Shown in pieces: positions 23,353 through 37,042 of a stretch of 64,000 bases of DNA. The notes under the pieces were generated by a model. The model worked only from the letters and a program-made list of their open reading frames with translations, was not told the DNA's origin and did not search any database. Location: positions 1 through 64,000 of the forward strand of contig JNEU01001120.1 of NCBI GenBank assembly GCA_000697475.1, in the 5' to 3' direction. The stretch's first letter is position 1. Each line of letters starts with the position of its first letter. The stretch is from Lichtheimia corymbifera B2541. Taxonomy: Eukaryota; Mucoromycota; Mucoromycetes; Mucorales; Lichtheimiaceae. The position numbers and the translations under genes were made by a program.

Positions 23353-24831
23353 TCAGGTACTAATGGTATGATCGTAATCAATTGTCGGGACCACCGAGCT
23401 CATAAATTTGAGAAAGATAATAAGATATCTGCATAATGACACATGTTAATCAGTCATCGATGGCTGGGCTCAGTTTTTTCTCCCCAAAAAAGAAAAACTT
23501 ACTGATCTACACGAATACCAGCCTCTTGATCCTTCTCCGCAAGACCGGCCGAGACTCCGTCACCCATTCGTTCAATAATCTTCTTCATCACTTCCGCGTG
23601 ACGACATGGATGAATTGAAGCCAGATTCATATTGAGATGCGGGTGGGTGTCAATCGTCACTGTCTTTTTCACATAATCTTGGGCCACATCTTCAAATACA
23701 CGGCTGGAGGGCAATGGACGACGTTGCTAAATAGAATAACATGTGTCAACCTCAACGCTCTAACAACAACCATTATGCATACATACCTCGTCATAACCAA
23801 AGAGCCACATTCGAGGTGTTTGGTAGTACTTGTCATAAGTAATAAAGACGTCATAGGTCCGCACTTGCAAGATCTTATCACTATCCATAATATGCATGAA
23901 TACCCAATGTCCTCCTTCCCCCTCTTTCCGTGATTCTTCTTACTTTGCGCCATCATCTTCTGCACTCGTCGTAGCAGGAGCAGCTGTAGCCTGAATAAGA
24001 GTGAGTATTAGCACCATGCCGATGAAAATACTTGGATCGACTGATACTTGCAGGATCATCTTCCTCAACGACTTGGTCATCTTCATCATCAATACCGGGG
24101 ATATCATCAATGTCAGGAATCGCTTCGAGTGGCATTTCTTTATCCTTGTCCAGATCCAGCTTGTCCAAACTGTTTTTGATTTCCTCCTCTTCATCCATAA
24201 TGATCTGAGCTATCTCATCCATGGTCTTGGTTTCTACAACAACAACATGTGATTAATGTCATGGGATAAAGGAACCACCAACAATGGTTACTTACCTCTT
24301 GAACTATGAGTATACATCCAACCATCCTCATCTTTTTCATCATTGTCAACTTGTTTCACGTCATCCTCGTCGGCTGTATACTCCATTTGCTTGGCACGAC
24401 GTACACATGGCACTATGAGATGATATCAATATCCTATTTTCCTTTCATCATAGTATATTTACTAACCATTTCGAGTGACCAGAAACTGCTTGTCATTAGG
24501 AAGATAGTCTCGACGTTTCTCAGACAATCCTCCTTCCCTAAGAGATGCATGTGAATACCACCTCCAGGCACACATCCATGCTATATCTACCATGACCAAG
24601 TAGGACACTTGTATACAAGGAATTCACCAGCAGCAATAAACTGATTTCGACATTGAAACGTTAGCATGGGACACTCGTTGACTGCGGATTCGTCATTGGG
24701 GGAATACTCACTTCTTCAGGAGTAAGACATCCCGTTTCTTTGAATTTTGAATGCTTGAGGACTGGAGCAAGGTACTCTCGCATAGAGTGGAACGTTGAAT
24801 AAATATTGCTGTAAACGTCTCGTACGGACAT
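23353..24831 (-). CDS. ATG3: Autophagy E2-like conjugating enzyme Atg3
   Basis: Atg3 transfers Atg8 to phosphatidylethanolamine. Nine exons on the minus strand (24712-24831, 24591-24640, 24467-24537, 24296-24412, 24052-24233, 23944-23990, 23787-23880, 23503-23726, 23353-23428) give 326 aa. Motifs are [20 protein letters not shown] near the N-terminus, [16 protein letters not shown], an acidic flexible insert, [20 protein letters not shown], and the catalytic ASIHPCRHA with Cys268. The C-terminus ends in VVPTIDYDH. Intron 5 (23991-24051) begins GC, with the strong donor GCAAGT. The gene converges on the receiver gene (224 bp apart) and diverges from phosphoglucomutase. Confidence 0.96.
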
Positions 24832-25561
24832 ATTGTAAGATAAAAAGTTGAAGAGTAAGAGAAGAAGAGCGGAACAAGTGGGGGGGTGGTCACTCCATCA
24901 TGCAGCCTCGTCATCTCAAGCACCAAACGTAGCCAATCATCTCCTGTGCACATGATAATGCCCAATTCACATGACCATGCCCCTCCATGACACAATTGAT
25001 ATAGTCGCAGGAGCAATAACAACATTCAATAAGGATGAATCCATGGGGTGATTTATAAAAGGCGATGATGGTTTCCATGCAATGAATTTATTGCTAGTAG
25101 GCTATATGTATACATGCTGCTGATAACTTTAAAGTGCCAAGAGACATTATTATTATCCTCCTCCTTGGGTTCTAAATAATCAAACACTGCCGCTCATAGT
25201 TATATACATTGGAAAACTCGATCCTGAGGGCAGTAGCAGTAGTCTAGGGTAGTGTTGGAAGATAAAGAATAGTGACAATATGACAATCCACCCTATCTTT
25301 GGGTCATCAAGACAGTAATTGATTCGTTCGATAGCTAGTACTACACAAGAATCGAATACTTTCGCTATCGTTCCTCGGATCGGTATGTTCGGAAGAGATT
25401 ACATAAGTTGCGTAGGTAAGCAAAAAGCTTTGTCTGTGCTTGATCTCCGCATAGCCAGGAAATCCAGGGATCGTTGTTCGCTGCTTTATTTAGTAGCATG
25501 GATTGAACCCAGAAACGCGTTCTTTGCTCTTTCTCTCTCTCTCCTCTCCGCTATTTTCCAA
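24832..25561. promoter_or_regulatory. Divergent intergenic region ATG3 / phosphoglucomutase
   Basis: 730 bp between two divergent starts. The last 30 bp before the phosphoglucomutase ATG are CT-rich (CTTTCTCTCTCTCTCC). No TATA box or gene was recognised with confidence. Confidence 0.5.
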
Positions 25562-27555
<1,994 letters not shown>

Positions 27556-27646
27556 ACTAGAAATGTATATGCATTGCATTGTGTATTAAAATGTATTGTG
27601 TGTGATTTATATAAATTGTGTGTGATATCTACTGCTACTACTATTA

Positions 27647-29089
27647 CTAAAACCCAATGCCTCCGCGAAATACTTCGCATTGAAGATCATGCGACCATAA
27701 ATCGATGGTCTGCAGACCCCATTCATCTTCCTTGTTCATATGTGTCTCTTCTCCATTCATCATCCGGCCCACGTCAACGCCTTGATTGTCCTCCTTCGTG
27801 TTGGGATGAGTCACCTTTTCGTGTTGCTGATGGCAAGTAAAAGGCTCTGGGCTGTAATTGATGGGAATCTTAAGTGTCCAACTGGCCGTCAATAACAATT
27901 CCATATCCATCCATGATCTCGCTCCTGTTTCCCGATAGCCATGGGTCATTTTCCATGTATCACGATGTGCCAGAGTAAAATCGCTAGCTTCATTGGTGAT
28001 TTCCAAAAAGTTCTGTGTGTCGAGTTCCTTGTGAGGAGTAAGCTGAAATTGGCCTCGTTCATATCGGTCATGAGGACATGCTTCAAGAATTTGATCGTCT
28101 GTGGCAAAGTTGGTAAGCTTGACGAGTGTGGATGGCAGGTTTTGATATCTGCTAATACGTGGTTAATAGTGACTAGGGCAATAATTGGTGAGAAGAGGTA
28201 CTCACGGAATATGACTATCTTGGAATTGAGTGTAAAAGACCTTTTTACGCCAGACACGTGAAATGATGGCGTTATACATGTTGCGGGACCAAATGTCATC
28301 TATCAATCCAAATAAAGATTAGTCAAATGCAAGATGCTTTATGCAAGCTACCCCACATCTCCTTACCTTGATTGGTGCAAACAATAAACTCGCCTCTTGC
28401 AAATCGAATACCCACATTCTTGCCTTCAAACTCGTAAATCTTTGAACCCTCTTTGCCACCACCATGCAATGCCTCGTGGGTTTCTCGGGAAACGGTAATG
28501 ATACGATAGGTCAAATAGGCAGATCGGCGGAAACTATGAAATGATTCTTAGCTTATGCTTTCACCTCTCGTTTTTACTGCACCTACCGATAGACATCACG
28601 AATTCGACGACGACCCACGGGTGGATTCCATTCAATGAGTAACAGTTCAATCGGGGTCTTGGTTTCTTCAGCCATTAAAAAGGTGCTGTCAATAGCATTT
28701 TGTAGTCGATGAAACTGCTCGCCACCGTAATTGTCGTTCCTGGAAACCATGACCACACTGAGGTAGTATTCAGGCACCACACCGGGATCGAGACATGCTT
28801 CCCAAATTTGTTTTGGCTCGAGCTGTTCTACTTTGGGCCTGAGACACTTGTGCCCACAGTCGTACACTCCTGGTGATAGTAGATGTGATTCATTTCGTCC
28901 AAAGCGAAAGCCATCTGGTGTTGTTGATAGAAAGTTGGGTGAATTGGATGAATAAAGGAATATGACCGAGATGGTGATGGTGAAGAGTGCTAGTAATGAC
29001 AGCGATCGTTTTGAAAAGGTGGACAAGTAGGCTGAAAACGCGTTGACTTTGCTGGTAAGGCCACTCGCCAGCGTAAAGCGTGCTGCCAT
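27647..29089 (-). CDS. Type II membrane protein, glycosyltransferase-like
   Basis: Four exons (minus strand 28587-29089, 28367-28533, 28206-28299, 27647-28148) encode 421 aa. A short cytosolic N-terminus precedes one membrane anchor (SLLALFTITISVIFLYSS, about residues 30-50), as in Golgi type II enzymes. The lumenal part has YYLSVVMVSRNDNYGG, then PIELLLIEWNPP, then NVGIRFARGEFIVCTNQDD. The last is a Rossmann-like strand ending in an acidic pair that resembles the DXD region of GT-A glycosyltransferases. Specific substrate and CAZy family are not recognised; the glycosyltransferase role is an inference from layout. Confidence 0.6.
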
Positions 29090-30331
29090 GCTGTTGTTGT
29101 AATTAGGAGAGGTTAATGCAAAAGTGGGTGGAGGGCTTGGGACAACGACGTATGTATGCGTTCGTTATTATACAGGCACAAAAGAAGAGAAAGTCCAGGC
29201 CTCGAAAAGGCGGAATCAGAAACCAACTACAACTAGCTATTCATAGTCTACTATAGCTAGCACACACACACCAATATCGCTAAGACACACATCCAATAAT
29301 ATTCACCATCCATGGATGTCTTCATTGTGTATGTACGTTGACAATGATATTATGCCCCGTCTTCCTCTCTCCTCTCCCCCGGCCTCGTGCTTGTTTCAAC
29401 TTGACCCTATCAATAATAATGACTCTGCGGTGTTCATTCTTCTTCTTCATCATGTTGTCACTCCTACACTACGCTAAAAGGAAAAAATCGCTAAATGATT
29501 GTTTACGTGCGGATGATCAGCTGCTGCTGCTGACAACAGAATCTTCCTTTCTTTTGTTTGACAAATATCAATTCACTACCGCATTCACTAGAAAAAGCAA
29601 TTAAGACAATTGGACCTCTTGTTTTGGTGAAAAGATCCCTCCCTAAAAGATAATATTCTGTACAACAACCATCATGCCCCATTCTAAGCGCTGATCCAAC
29701 CGGTACTTCCCCCGAATAAGCAGGTGACCTAGGCATTTCATTATCTTCCTTTGAATGAACCACCGATTGATTAATAAAGAAGATGATGTCAAAAAGCTCC
29801 CATTATGGGCAAATCAAATGATTTGGATTCTGTAAACTCAGTCCTTGCTACAAAACTCGCTCCATTTCTGTGGTCAGTGGTGTACATGGAATGGCACATT
29901 GGCTTCGGATAATCGATTAACAGCAAGGTTACCTTGCATATTTACCATGCATTAAACAAGAGGTCAGGTTCCAGGGCCCACATGTGTGCCGTGGGTGACA
30001 AGGAGTGCGTAATAATCACAAATTGAATCATCCATGTGGAAAAAGGGCCACTTTGTTTTTATGCATGATAATGAAATTCGGGACGGTGACCACATCCGCC
30101 GCCGCGTTTTGTGTAATCACTAGGTTACACATGACAATTCGACAGGTATAAATACATGAGCTGTTGACATGCTGATAGTGGTCATCTCATCATCAAGGAA
30201 TCGTTGTCAGGAACAACATCATCTTCTTCTCCTACCCCACCCCTTCATTTTGTTGTACATTACGCATCATTTGAGCAGGTTCTCTCTTCTCACATACAAG
30301 CATCATCTACATTGATCCCATCCCATTCATT
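29090..30331. other. Divergent intergenic region, 1.24 kb
   Basis: No conserved gene was recognised. A TATA-like GTATAAATAC lies near 30146-30155, about 180 bp before the secreted-protein ATG, with a CT-rich leader between. A minus-strand open frame at 29503-29763 has no recognised motif and is not supported as a gene. Confidence 0.5.
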
Positions 30332-31166
30332 ATGAAATTCAGCAACATTGCCCTCCTCACACTCTCTTTTTTCACTCTCTCGGCTCTGGCAGCCCCTGTT
30401 CAACAAGAAAAGCGTGGTCTTAAGAGCTGCTACAAGCATGCCAAATTGACACAGTATGTACTTCTGCTACTGCTATTCCTTAATGATGGCCATGATGACT
30501 TATTTAAGATGATTGCATCATAGATATTGGATCCCCAAAGAAGGCGACAAGGATATGACCAATGATGGCGATAGTGTCACCTTGTCAGGATCAAAGACGA
30601 AAAAGCTCAAGACCAAGAGCGGCAAGACCATTGCCAAGGTATCCAAGACGACCTATGACGTGAGTACTTTTTCTTTCTTTACCCAATATAAGATTGCTAA
30701 CATCAATGCACGCATATAATAGAAATTCCAAATGGAAGGCACTGGTTTGCTCAAAAGCGGAATCATGGTCAATTTGGATGAAGGCAAGGACAAGTTCATG
30801 GAAGTCGACCGCAAAAAGGATCCTTATGGTATTGGCTCTGATGACGATATTGCCCTTGATCCATGGGTGAGCGTGGCATCCAACGACCTAAAGCGTGGCA
30901 CCACCTTGTATGTCAAGGATCTCGATGGTCTCAAGCTTCCTGATGGCAAAAAGCACAATGGCTGTGTACGTGTGGATGATGAAGGCTGGAGCTTTGATGA
31001 ATGCCAGCTTGATTTCTTTGTGCTGCAATTCTCTGCCTATCAAGAACTTGACAAGAAGCTACCAGAAAAGGTGTCTGTCGAGCAAAAGGATTGCAAGGTC
31101 CAAGATTATATCACCAACAAGGTCCAAAAATGGGCTGTTTTGAAAGGCAAAAAGAGCGATGATTGA
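30332..31166 (+). CDS. Secreted protein with 3D/RlpA-like double-psi beta-barrel
   Basis: Three exons (30332-30453, 30524-30659, 30723-31166) encode 233 aa. Residues 1-20 are a classic signal peptide (MKFSNIALLTLSFFTLSALA), followed by a Lys-Arg that could be a Kex2 site (QQEKR). The C-terminal half shows DPWVSVASNDL, GTTLYVKDLDG, HNGCVRVDDEGWSF and CQLDFFV, the pattern of spaced Asp residues of 3D/double-psi barrel domains. In bacteria such domains bind or cut peptidoglycan; fungal secreted members are poorly understood. The enzymatic role is unknown and the family call is by pattern. Confidence 0.72.
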
Positions 31167-31615
31167 AAATAAAAAGATCGAGCTTTAAAGTTGTTATATA
31201 ACACAAATACCATCATCATCATCATCATCCATCATGCAGCAGCGGGTGGGACAACATGTCAACAAACACGTCGCTGATTGGTCTAACAAGAGTATACCCC
31301 GACCCTCGGGACATGGTACATTCATGCATTGAAAACGCCTTCATTTTTATTATCAAGGTGTCCATACCAGAGGGAACAATGATAAAATAGGGTCATGGGG
31401 AATCATAGTTAGATAGGTGATAATGATTGGATAATGTGATGGGAATGAAAAGGTATTGTGTAGGGGTCTTTGGAAGCAATGTGTGACCAATCCTTTTGGG
31501 TGCATGCGTGTGTGTGGATATCATTGTTTGTTCCAGTGGTGGTGGATGCAAGTTAAACCGTTTCTCTCTCTTCCTTTTACCTTTTCTTACTGTTTGTCAC
31601 CCTTTCACCGCAGAC
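31167..31615. other. Intergenic region upstream of HutD-deacylase fusion
   Basis: Includes a short CAT-repeat tract (31211-31230) and a T/C-rich leader. A possible 5' UTR acceptor (CACCGCAG at 31606-31613) lies directly before the ATG. No gene is seen. Confidence 0.5.
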
Positions 31616-34352
31616 ATGAGTATAACCGACATTGACGTCCCGAAAGGCTCCATTCTCGAGTCCGATTCACCTGATCCCAGGTTGCTCAATGTCGAGCGTC
31701 TGCAAACCAGGTATGGCACAACGCATGTCAATGGGATTGACTTTTGCACACCTACTCAAAAAGCTATATTCTAGCGACTATCGCACGCAAACATGGAAGA
31801 ATGGTCTTGGTGAAACGTCAGAGATCTACATTCATCCACCAGACAAGGACTTCAAATCGGATGCTTTCTTTTGGCGTCTCAGCAAGCACGTTATCGAAGC
31901 CAACTGTAACTTCTCCGTGTTTCCAGGCTACGAATGGTATATGATACAACAAACATTGAGATAGTGTCTCATGCTAATGATTCGATATATATTTATATAT
32001 AGCACGACCATTGTGTTACCCAATCAAGGCAAGAGGAAAAACTCTACTATTCTTTTGAATCACAAAGGCGAGGAAATGTCTACAACGGTCAAACCACTTT
32101 TCCCATACACTTGGAATGGATCATGGTATGCATGCATGCGTGTGTGTGGGAGTGGAAAAAAGTGATCTCACGTGATGCTAATGTTGATTGGCTGGTGATC
32201 CATAGGCCTACGAGTTGTCAAGTGTCCAATCCACCTGTCAGCAACCTCCAATTTGTGATCAACAGAAAGCAAGGAACAGCTAAATTCAACATTGAAAAGA
32301 TTGGTCAGCCGATTTCCAATGAAAGTGGTGAATCTGGCAAAAACCTGCTACTTGGCACCTTTGCACTCTTGTACGTGGTGGAAGGAAACGTGCGAATTGA
32401 ATTGGATGAAAACCATCTCAATGGATGTGTCTATACGCTCAACGAAGGCCAAACGTTGTTCATTGAACGGGATGAAGAAGCAAGTCCAACCAGCATTCTC
32501 GTAAAGCCTTGTGACAAGTCTGGCACGGTGGGTCATCCTGATCTTGGTATGTCATATATGAAGAAGCATGTGATCCATAGGTGAAGCATTAACAAATCTA
32601 TCCACTTTAGACGCAACTTTTATCACCATTCAAGTGGCAGAATCCAAAAAGGCACCAAGCAGTATTGGAGACAATATCATGATTCCACCGACAATGCCAA
32701 TACCACCCGAACTAGGAGGACCGAGACGGCCATTACGACGCAGAAGTTCTCTTGTTGTCTACGATGAGCAGCCTATTCAAAACCTAAAGGAAAAAGCACA
32801 TGGATACGTTGTACCTGAGCCACAAGGCGAATTGGAGACCAATTTACGTGCCCCAGCTTTGCCATCTGTGGATGAAGGCATGCGACGTGACAGTATTGCA
32901 ATGCTGCAAGGGACATTTGACAAGACACAATTGTATACGCCACCCACATTTGCCTTGATGCCTCAGGACACAGACGTCCCACCTCCTGTGGTGCGTGATC
33001 GCTTGGTCATTGAAGAATTCCCGCTCAATACTATCAGCACAGCTTGGATCAAAATGGTAAAGCAAGGCCTAAGTGAGTGGATAAGATTACCAGCCATTGT
33101 TTGCAGAGGATCCAAGGATGGGTAAGTTGTTATTAAGCTGAAATTGATAATGGTGGGTTCATTAACGTGCTATTATCATCAGCCCTGTTGTTGGTATTAC
33201 GGCTGCCCTCCATGGAAATGAGCTGAATGGTGTACCATGTATTCATCGGTAAGCGATATCTCAAAGGGAGAATAGCATAAACATTGACGTGTCCATCTTT
33301 ATAGCGTGGTATCAGAAATTGATGTCAAGAATCTAAGTGGTACGCTTGTCGCCATTCCTTGTGTCAATATGGTTGGCTATCTTCAATTCAAGCGCGAGTA
33401 TGCTGATGGACGTGATCTGAATCGGCTCTTCCCCGGCAAAGAGGATGGATTTTCTTCACAAGTTTACTGCTACCAGTTGATGAACAAAGTCATTTCCCAA
33501 TTCAATTACCTCATCGATCTTCACACGGCTAGCTTTGGACGTATCAATTCATACTATGTTCGTGCGGATATGGTAAGCATCAATGGGTCAGCGTAAAAGC
33601 AATATGTATGTTCATTCTTTGTATAGAATGATCCAGGATCGGCATTGTTGGCCCATTTGCAGCAACCCCAGATTGTGCTTCACAACTCAGGACAAGATGG
33701 TAATAAGAAAAAGGCATCGATCAGCATTGTAGGAAACTGATGACACAAAACCAAACAGGCACATTGCGATCTGCAGCTGCAGCACGTGGTATCAAGGCTA
33801 TCACTGTCGAGATTGGCAATCCACAACTCTTCCAAAATCAGTATATACAGGTATAAGGAATAAGGTTTTGTTGTTACATTCATCAGCAATATTAATGACG
33901 TTTCTATTACAGTGGTCATACATGGGCGTCATGCGTATTTTGGATCATCTCGAAATGTTTCCCCTGGATAATGACACACCCAAAGATGAAAGAAGTAGTG
34001 GCCCTCCCAACACTGTGCTTTGTTCCAAAGGCTTTTGGGTAAATATTCATGACAAGGGACGAGGAGGAGTAAAAGCTGACCTACTATATAATGGACTTAG
34101 ATCTATACAAAGACGGGTGGTGTTCTCGAAGTTTATCCGGGTGTCAATACCATTATTCGCAAAGGAGATCTTATGGCGCGGATCAAGAATATCTTTGGCA
34201 ATGTGGTCGATGAATATGTAGCACCTTGTAGTGGTATCGTGATTGGTCGCAGCTCAAATCCAGTTGCCATGTCAGGCGATCGCATTTTGCATTTGGGCGT
34301 GATTAAAAGAAAGGGAGAGGTTCTTCCAAAGGAAGCCAAGGAAAACTATTAG
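31616..34352 (+). CDS. HutD-like cupin fused to AstE/AspA-type deacylase
   Basis: Eleven exons (31616-31710, 31775-31936, 32003-32125, 32206-32546, 32611-33121, 33183-33248, 33305-33572, 33627-33699, 33759-33850, 33913-34038, 34101-34352) join in one frame to 702 aa. Residues about 25-260 match HutD/Ves proteins: [34 protein letters not shown]. After a disordered basic linker (RRPLRRRSS), residues about 375-690 form a succinylglutamate desuccinylase/aspartoacylase domain with the zinc-site HGNELNG, the substrate loop [12 protein letters not shown] and the EIGNPQ glutamate. The exon 4/5 junction runs the last HutD strand straight into the linker, so this is one gene unless an unseen stop exists. 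Substrate is unknown. Confidence 0.85.
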
Positions 34353-34533
34353 TAGCATAGGATGGGAAAGAATAAAGATGATAGTCTCTTTGTAAAAACG
34401 GAGTGATTGAATGATTGATTGACATCCTCGAAGAGGGATTGTGACCAAAGGTCTGGTATCGATTTTTTATATGTAATGTATGTCATTGAGCAAGTTTGTA
34501 CAACAAACTAAGAAACAATGAAAGCTTTTTTGA

Positions 34534-35357
34534 TTATGCCACGAGGACCCGTTTCTTGAAGCAAAAATACATCGTCAATCCACCTGTTAATGCACCAACA
34601 ACAACGGGGAATGCAGGACAATCACGTAGAAATACTGGTACACCCCATAAGAATTCAGCCAGTGTTGGCATACGCGTAGTTGTTTTGCTATTGCTTGCAT
34701 CTTGCACAAAGTGGTAGCCCTGCATCCACAAAAGTTTGCTAAATGCTTGCAGCGTCTCGGTTTCTGTAATGAGTTTGAGCGATACAATGTGCCGGATTAA
34801 TACGGTTTCCAATGTTCCAAGCACCGCAGTGATATACGCATGGTCATGCCGACTGGTGGTTTTGGTGGTGGTGGTATTTTTGTCACTGCTAGCCACCCAT
34901 TTCAGATAGTTGAAAAACCTACCCCGTTTACGTCATGTTGGTTAGCCCATCTCCATCTCCTTTATGTCTATTCTTTTGATCTGTTACCGGTTATCATAGG
35001 GGCCCGTCATGATTCTCCCCAGGTAGCGTCTTAAGGATTCGTTGCCAAGCTTCATATCTTCATCAATGGAAAAGTGCGAAGGAAGTTGACTCCGAACAGC
35101 ATCAATCATCGTATCGATTTGAGGAGCAAGTTTGGTAGCTGTATTTTGAAGCACTTTAACGTCTTGACTAGCTGAAACATACGCGTGCAAAAAAAAAAAA
35201 AAAATAAGCATGTTGACTCAAAGAAAGGGGTAGGGTGAAAAGATACAATCAACGTGTATTACGTACTGAAATTGAGGCATGCTGCAAGTGCATCCATTTG
35301 ATTCAATTCGATAGCATCAGCGTTTGTCGTAGTGGTAGTGGTTGCTGTTGTTTGCAT
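34534..35357 (-). CDS. Protoglobin / globin-sensor protein with C-terminal membrane anchor
   Basis: Three exons (minus strand 35267-35357, 34988-35171, 34534-34918) encode 219 aa. The pattern LNFTSQDVKVLQNTA, LRRYLGRIMTGPYDNRFF, YLKWV, HDHAYITAVLG and LLWMQGYHFV follows the single-domain protoglobin family that binds haem; a histidine in HDHAYI is the candidate proximal ligand. A hydrophobic C-terminal segment (FPVVVGALTGGLTMYFCF) followed by KKR suggests a tail anchor. The start ATG 35357 follows a TATA-like TTTATAAG; an in-frame ATG at 35508 is possible but would overlap the neighbouring candidate gene. Intron 1 contains a run of 16 A. It is convergent with the HutD fusion gene. Confidence 0.72.
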
Positions 35358-35461
35358 TTGTGAAGGTGATATGTGTGTGGGAGGAAGAGGAGAAGAAGAC
35401 GAGCTTAAAAAAGTATGAAGGAAACAGGAACAAAGCGGATACAGGGCTGTACTTTGCTGTC

Positions 35462-35792
35462 TTATAAATAAATGATACCCCGCTGATTCGGGAAAAGTAC
35501 CATGCGCCATTTTCCAAATCTGAAGTCCAAGCCTGCCATTCATATTATCCCCGGACGGACTCACAAGGTGCGAGCCAAGAACATGCCAATGCCATTTGCA
35601 TCCATATATCCGCCTAATTGCTTGATGGATGCTTGTACACTCTTCATTACCATGTTTTCATCCTTATCTGAAAATAACATACTTGCCGCAATAATTCCTT
35701 GCACTACCTAGTCTAGAACAAATGAAAAGCTGTATGCTGGTTTCACACGGGATGATCGGCAATGCTTTACCTTTCATTGTAATTGCTCTCAT
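35462..35792 (-). CDS. Candidate small three-exon gene, unknown function
   Basis: Exons 35771-35792, 35565-35703 and 35462-35519 (minus) join through canonical GT...AG introns of 67 and 45 nt and give a 72 aa frame. The frame has an amphipathic middle part (VQGIIAASMLF, KQLGGYMDANGIGMFLARTL) and ends in GIIYL. Protein-like composition and frame-keeping junctions support coding, but no family is recognised. The true 5' end may lie further upstream, where further open segments reach 36225. It could be chance. Confidence 0.33.
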
Positions 35793-36783
35793 ACCAACAC
35801 CTGATGCATGTGCGTCCACTGGGGTCACTTGTGACACCTTATTGCATGCATTTCCAAGGATTCATGCATAGGCCCGGTTTGTTTTTCCATATCAACAACC
35901 GTTTGTCGCTATTGGTGTATGATATAGCAGCCGATACGTATACAAATCATAAATATAAGATATGCCACCAGCAATAGCCAGTCGATAACAATGATTGACC
36001 AACTAGACTTTAGGCTTGTCTTTCCTTATATGACTCGATTTTGTGATGGATCGTACAACCATGTTTCTTACTATTGCTCCCAAGACGTATATATCTGCAC
36101 TCGTCTTTATCATACACGATATCGCGGCGTTCATTGTAGCAGAAGGTTGGGCTACATCCGATCATACGCTTTCTCATGAGGCTCAGTACTTTTGCTTTAC
36201 CAATGATCCGAAGAGCCATCGTCATCTTTAGCAGTGGCGGTGTCATCCATATCCATTTACCAAGGATACGTAAGTGGGCTTATCCATTGGATCGAAAAGT
36301 ACGAGTTGTGGACGCTGTATCGATTTAGGTATCCTTTGCAACTAACAAATGTGTCATGATATAGTGTAACATTCATGGATCACCTGTTCCTATGTGCGTG
36401 TGTAATGTTTGAAATGTCTTGAGCGTAATATCCAAAGCCGTGTATTTTATTGGAAAGACAAGGAATATTCTAAAATATGACCATATCGAGCTGTGATGCT
36501 ATTCATGAATCTAACAACGATAAGAGGAAACTACTGATAGCTGATTATCCAGAGGAAAGCAAACGAGGTCAATGGACAAGTGGCTATGCTACTGGAGATC
36601 GATTTGACTCTTGAAAGAAAAAGTGTTGTAGTCATTTCTGCAAGTCGGATAACCAAGTCAATGTGCAATTCATGTCGTAAAGTCTTTAAGCACAGTCGTC
36701 TCCAAGGCAACGTGTTTCCCATCCTTCCATCATCCAATGTTGTGTATCTGAGGAACCCCCTTTTACGTCAAGGTCTCGTTGCA
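35793..36783. other. Intergenic, possible upstream exons only
   Basis: A minus-strand chain of short open segments (36225, 36170-36070, 35990-35870) can be joined at GT...AG sites into a hydrophobic reading, but alternatives are equally possible. Nothing conserved is recognised. Confidence 0.3.
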
Positions 36784-37042
36784 TCACTCGATGTGTTCGT
36801 ATAGCATGCGTCGTAGCTGGTAATCCTCACGTGGTGGAACTCGAAAAGGACGCGACAAAAGACGCTGGTTTTCGCTTGACAATGAATGGCTGTAAAGCAA
36901 GATGCTGCAAAGAACGATGCCATCGCAACAATACCGATCTACAGTTTATGCTGAATGGACTTGTCCCTATCCTAATTGATGTCGCCTAAAGCTGACGCGA
37001 TGCAGAAAGCCGATATGGTGCCCCCAAATCATGCAGGATCAT
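36784..37042 (-). CDS. Candidate small two-exon gene, unknown function
   Basis: Exons 36997-37042 and 36784-36938 (minus) join over a 58 nt GT...AG intron to give 66 aa ending RREDY-like basic/acidic sequence (PPREDYQLRRMLYEHIE). The C-terminal segment looks like genuine protein, but the ATG context is weak and a competing plus-strand exon with a GTAAGT donor overlaps (36979-37043). No family is recognised. Confidence 0.25.
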
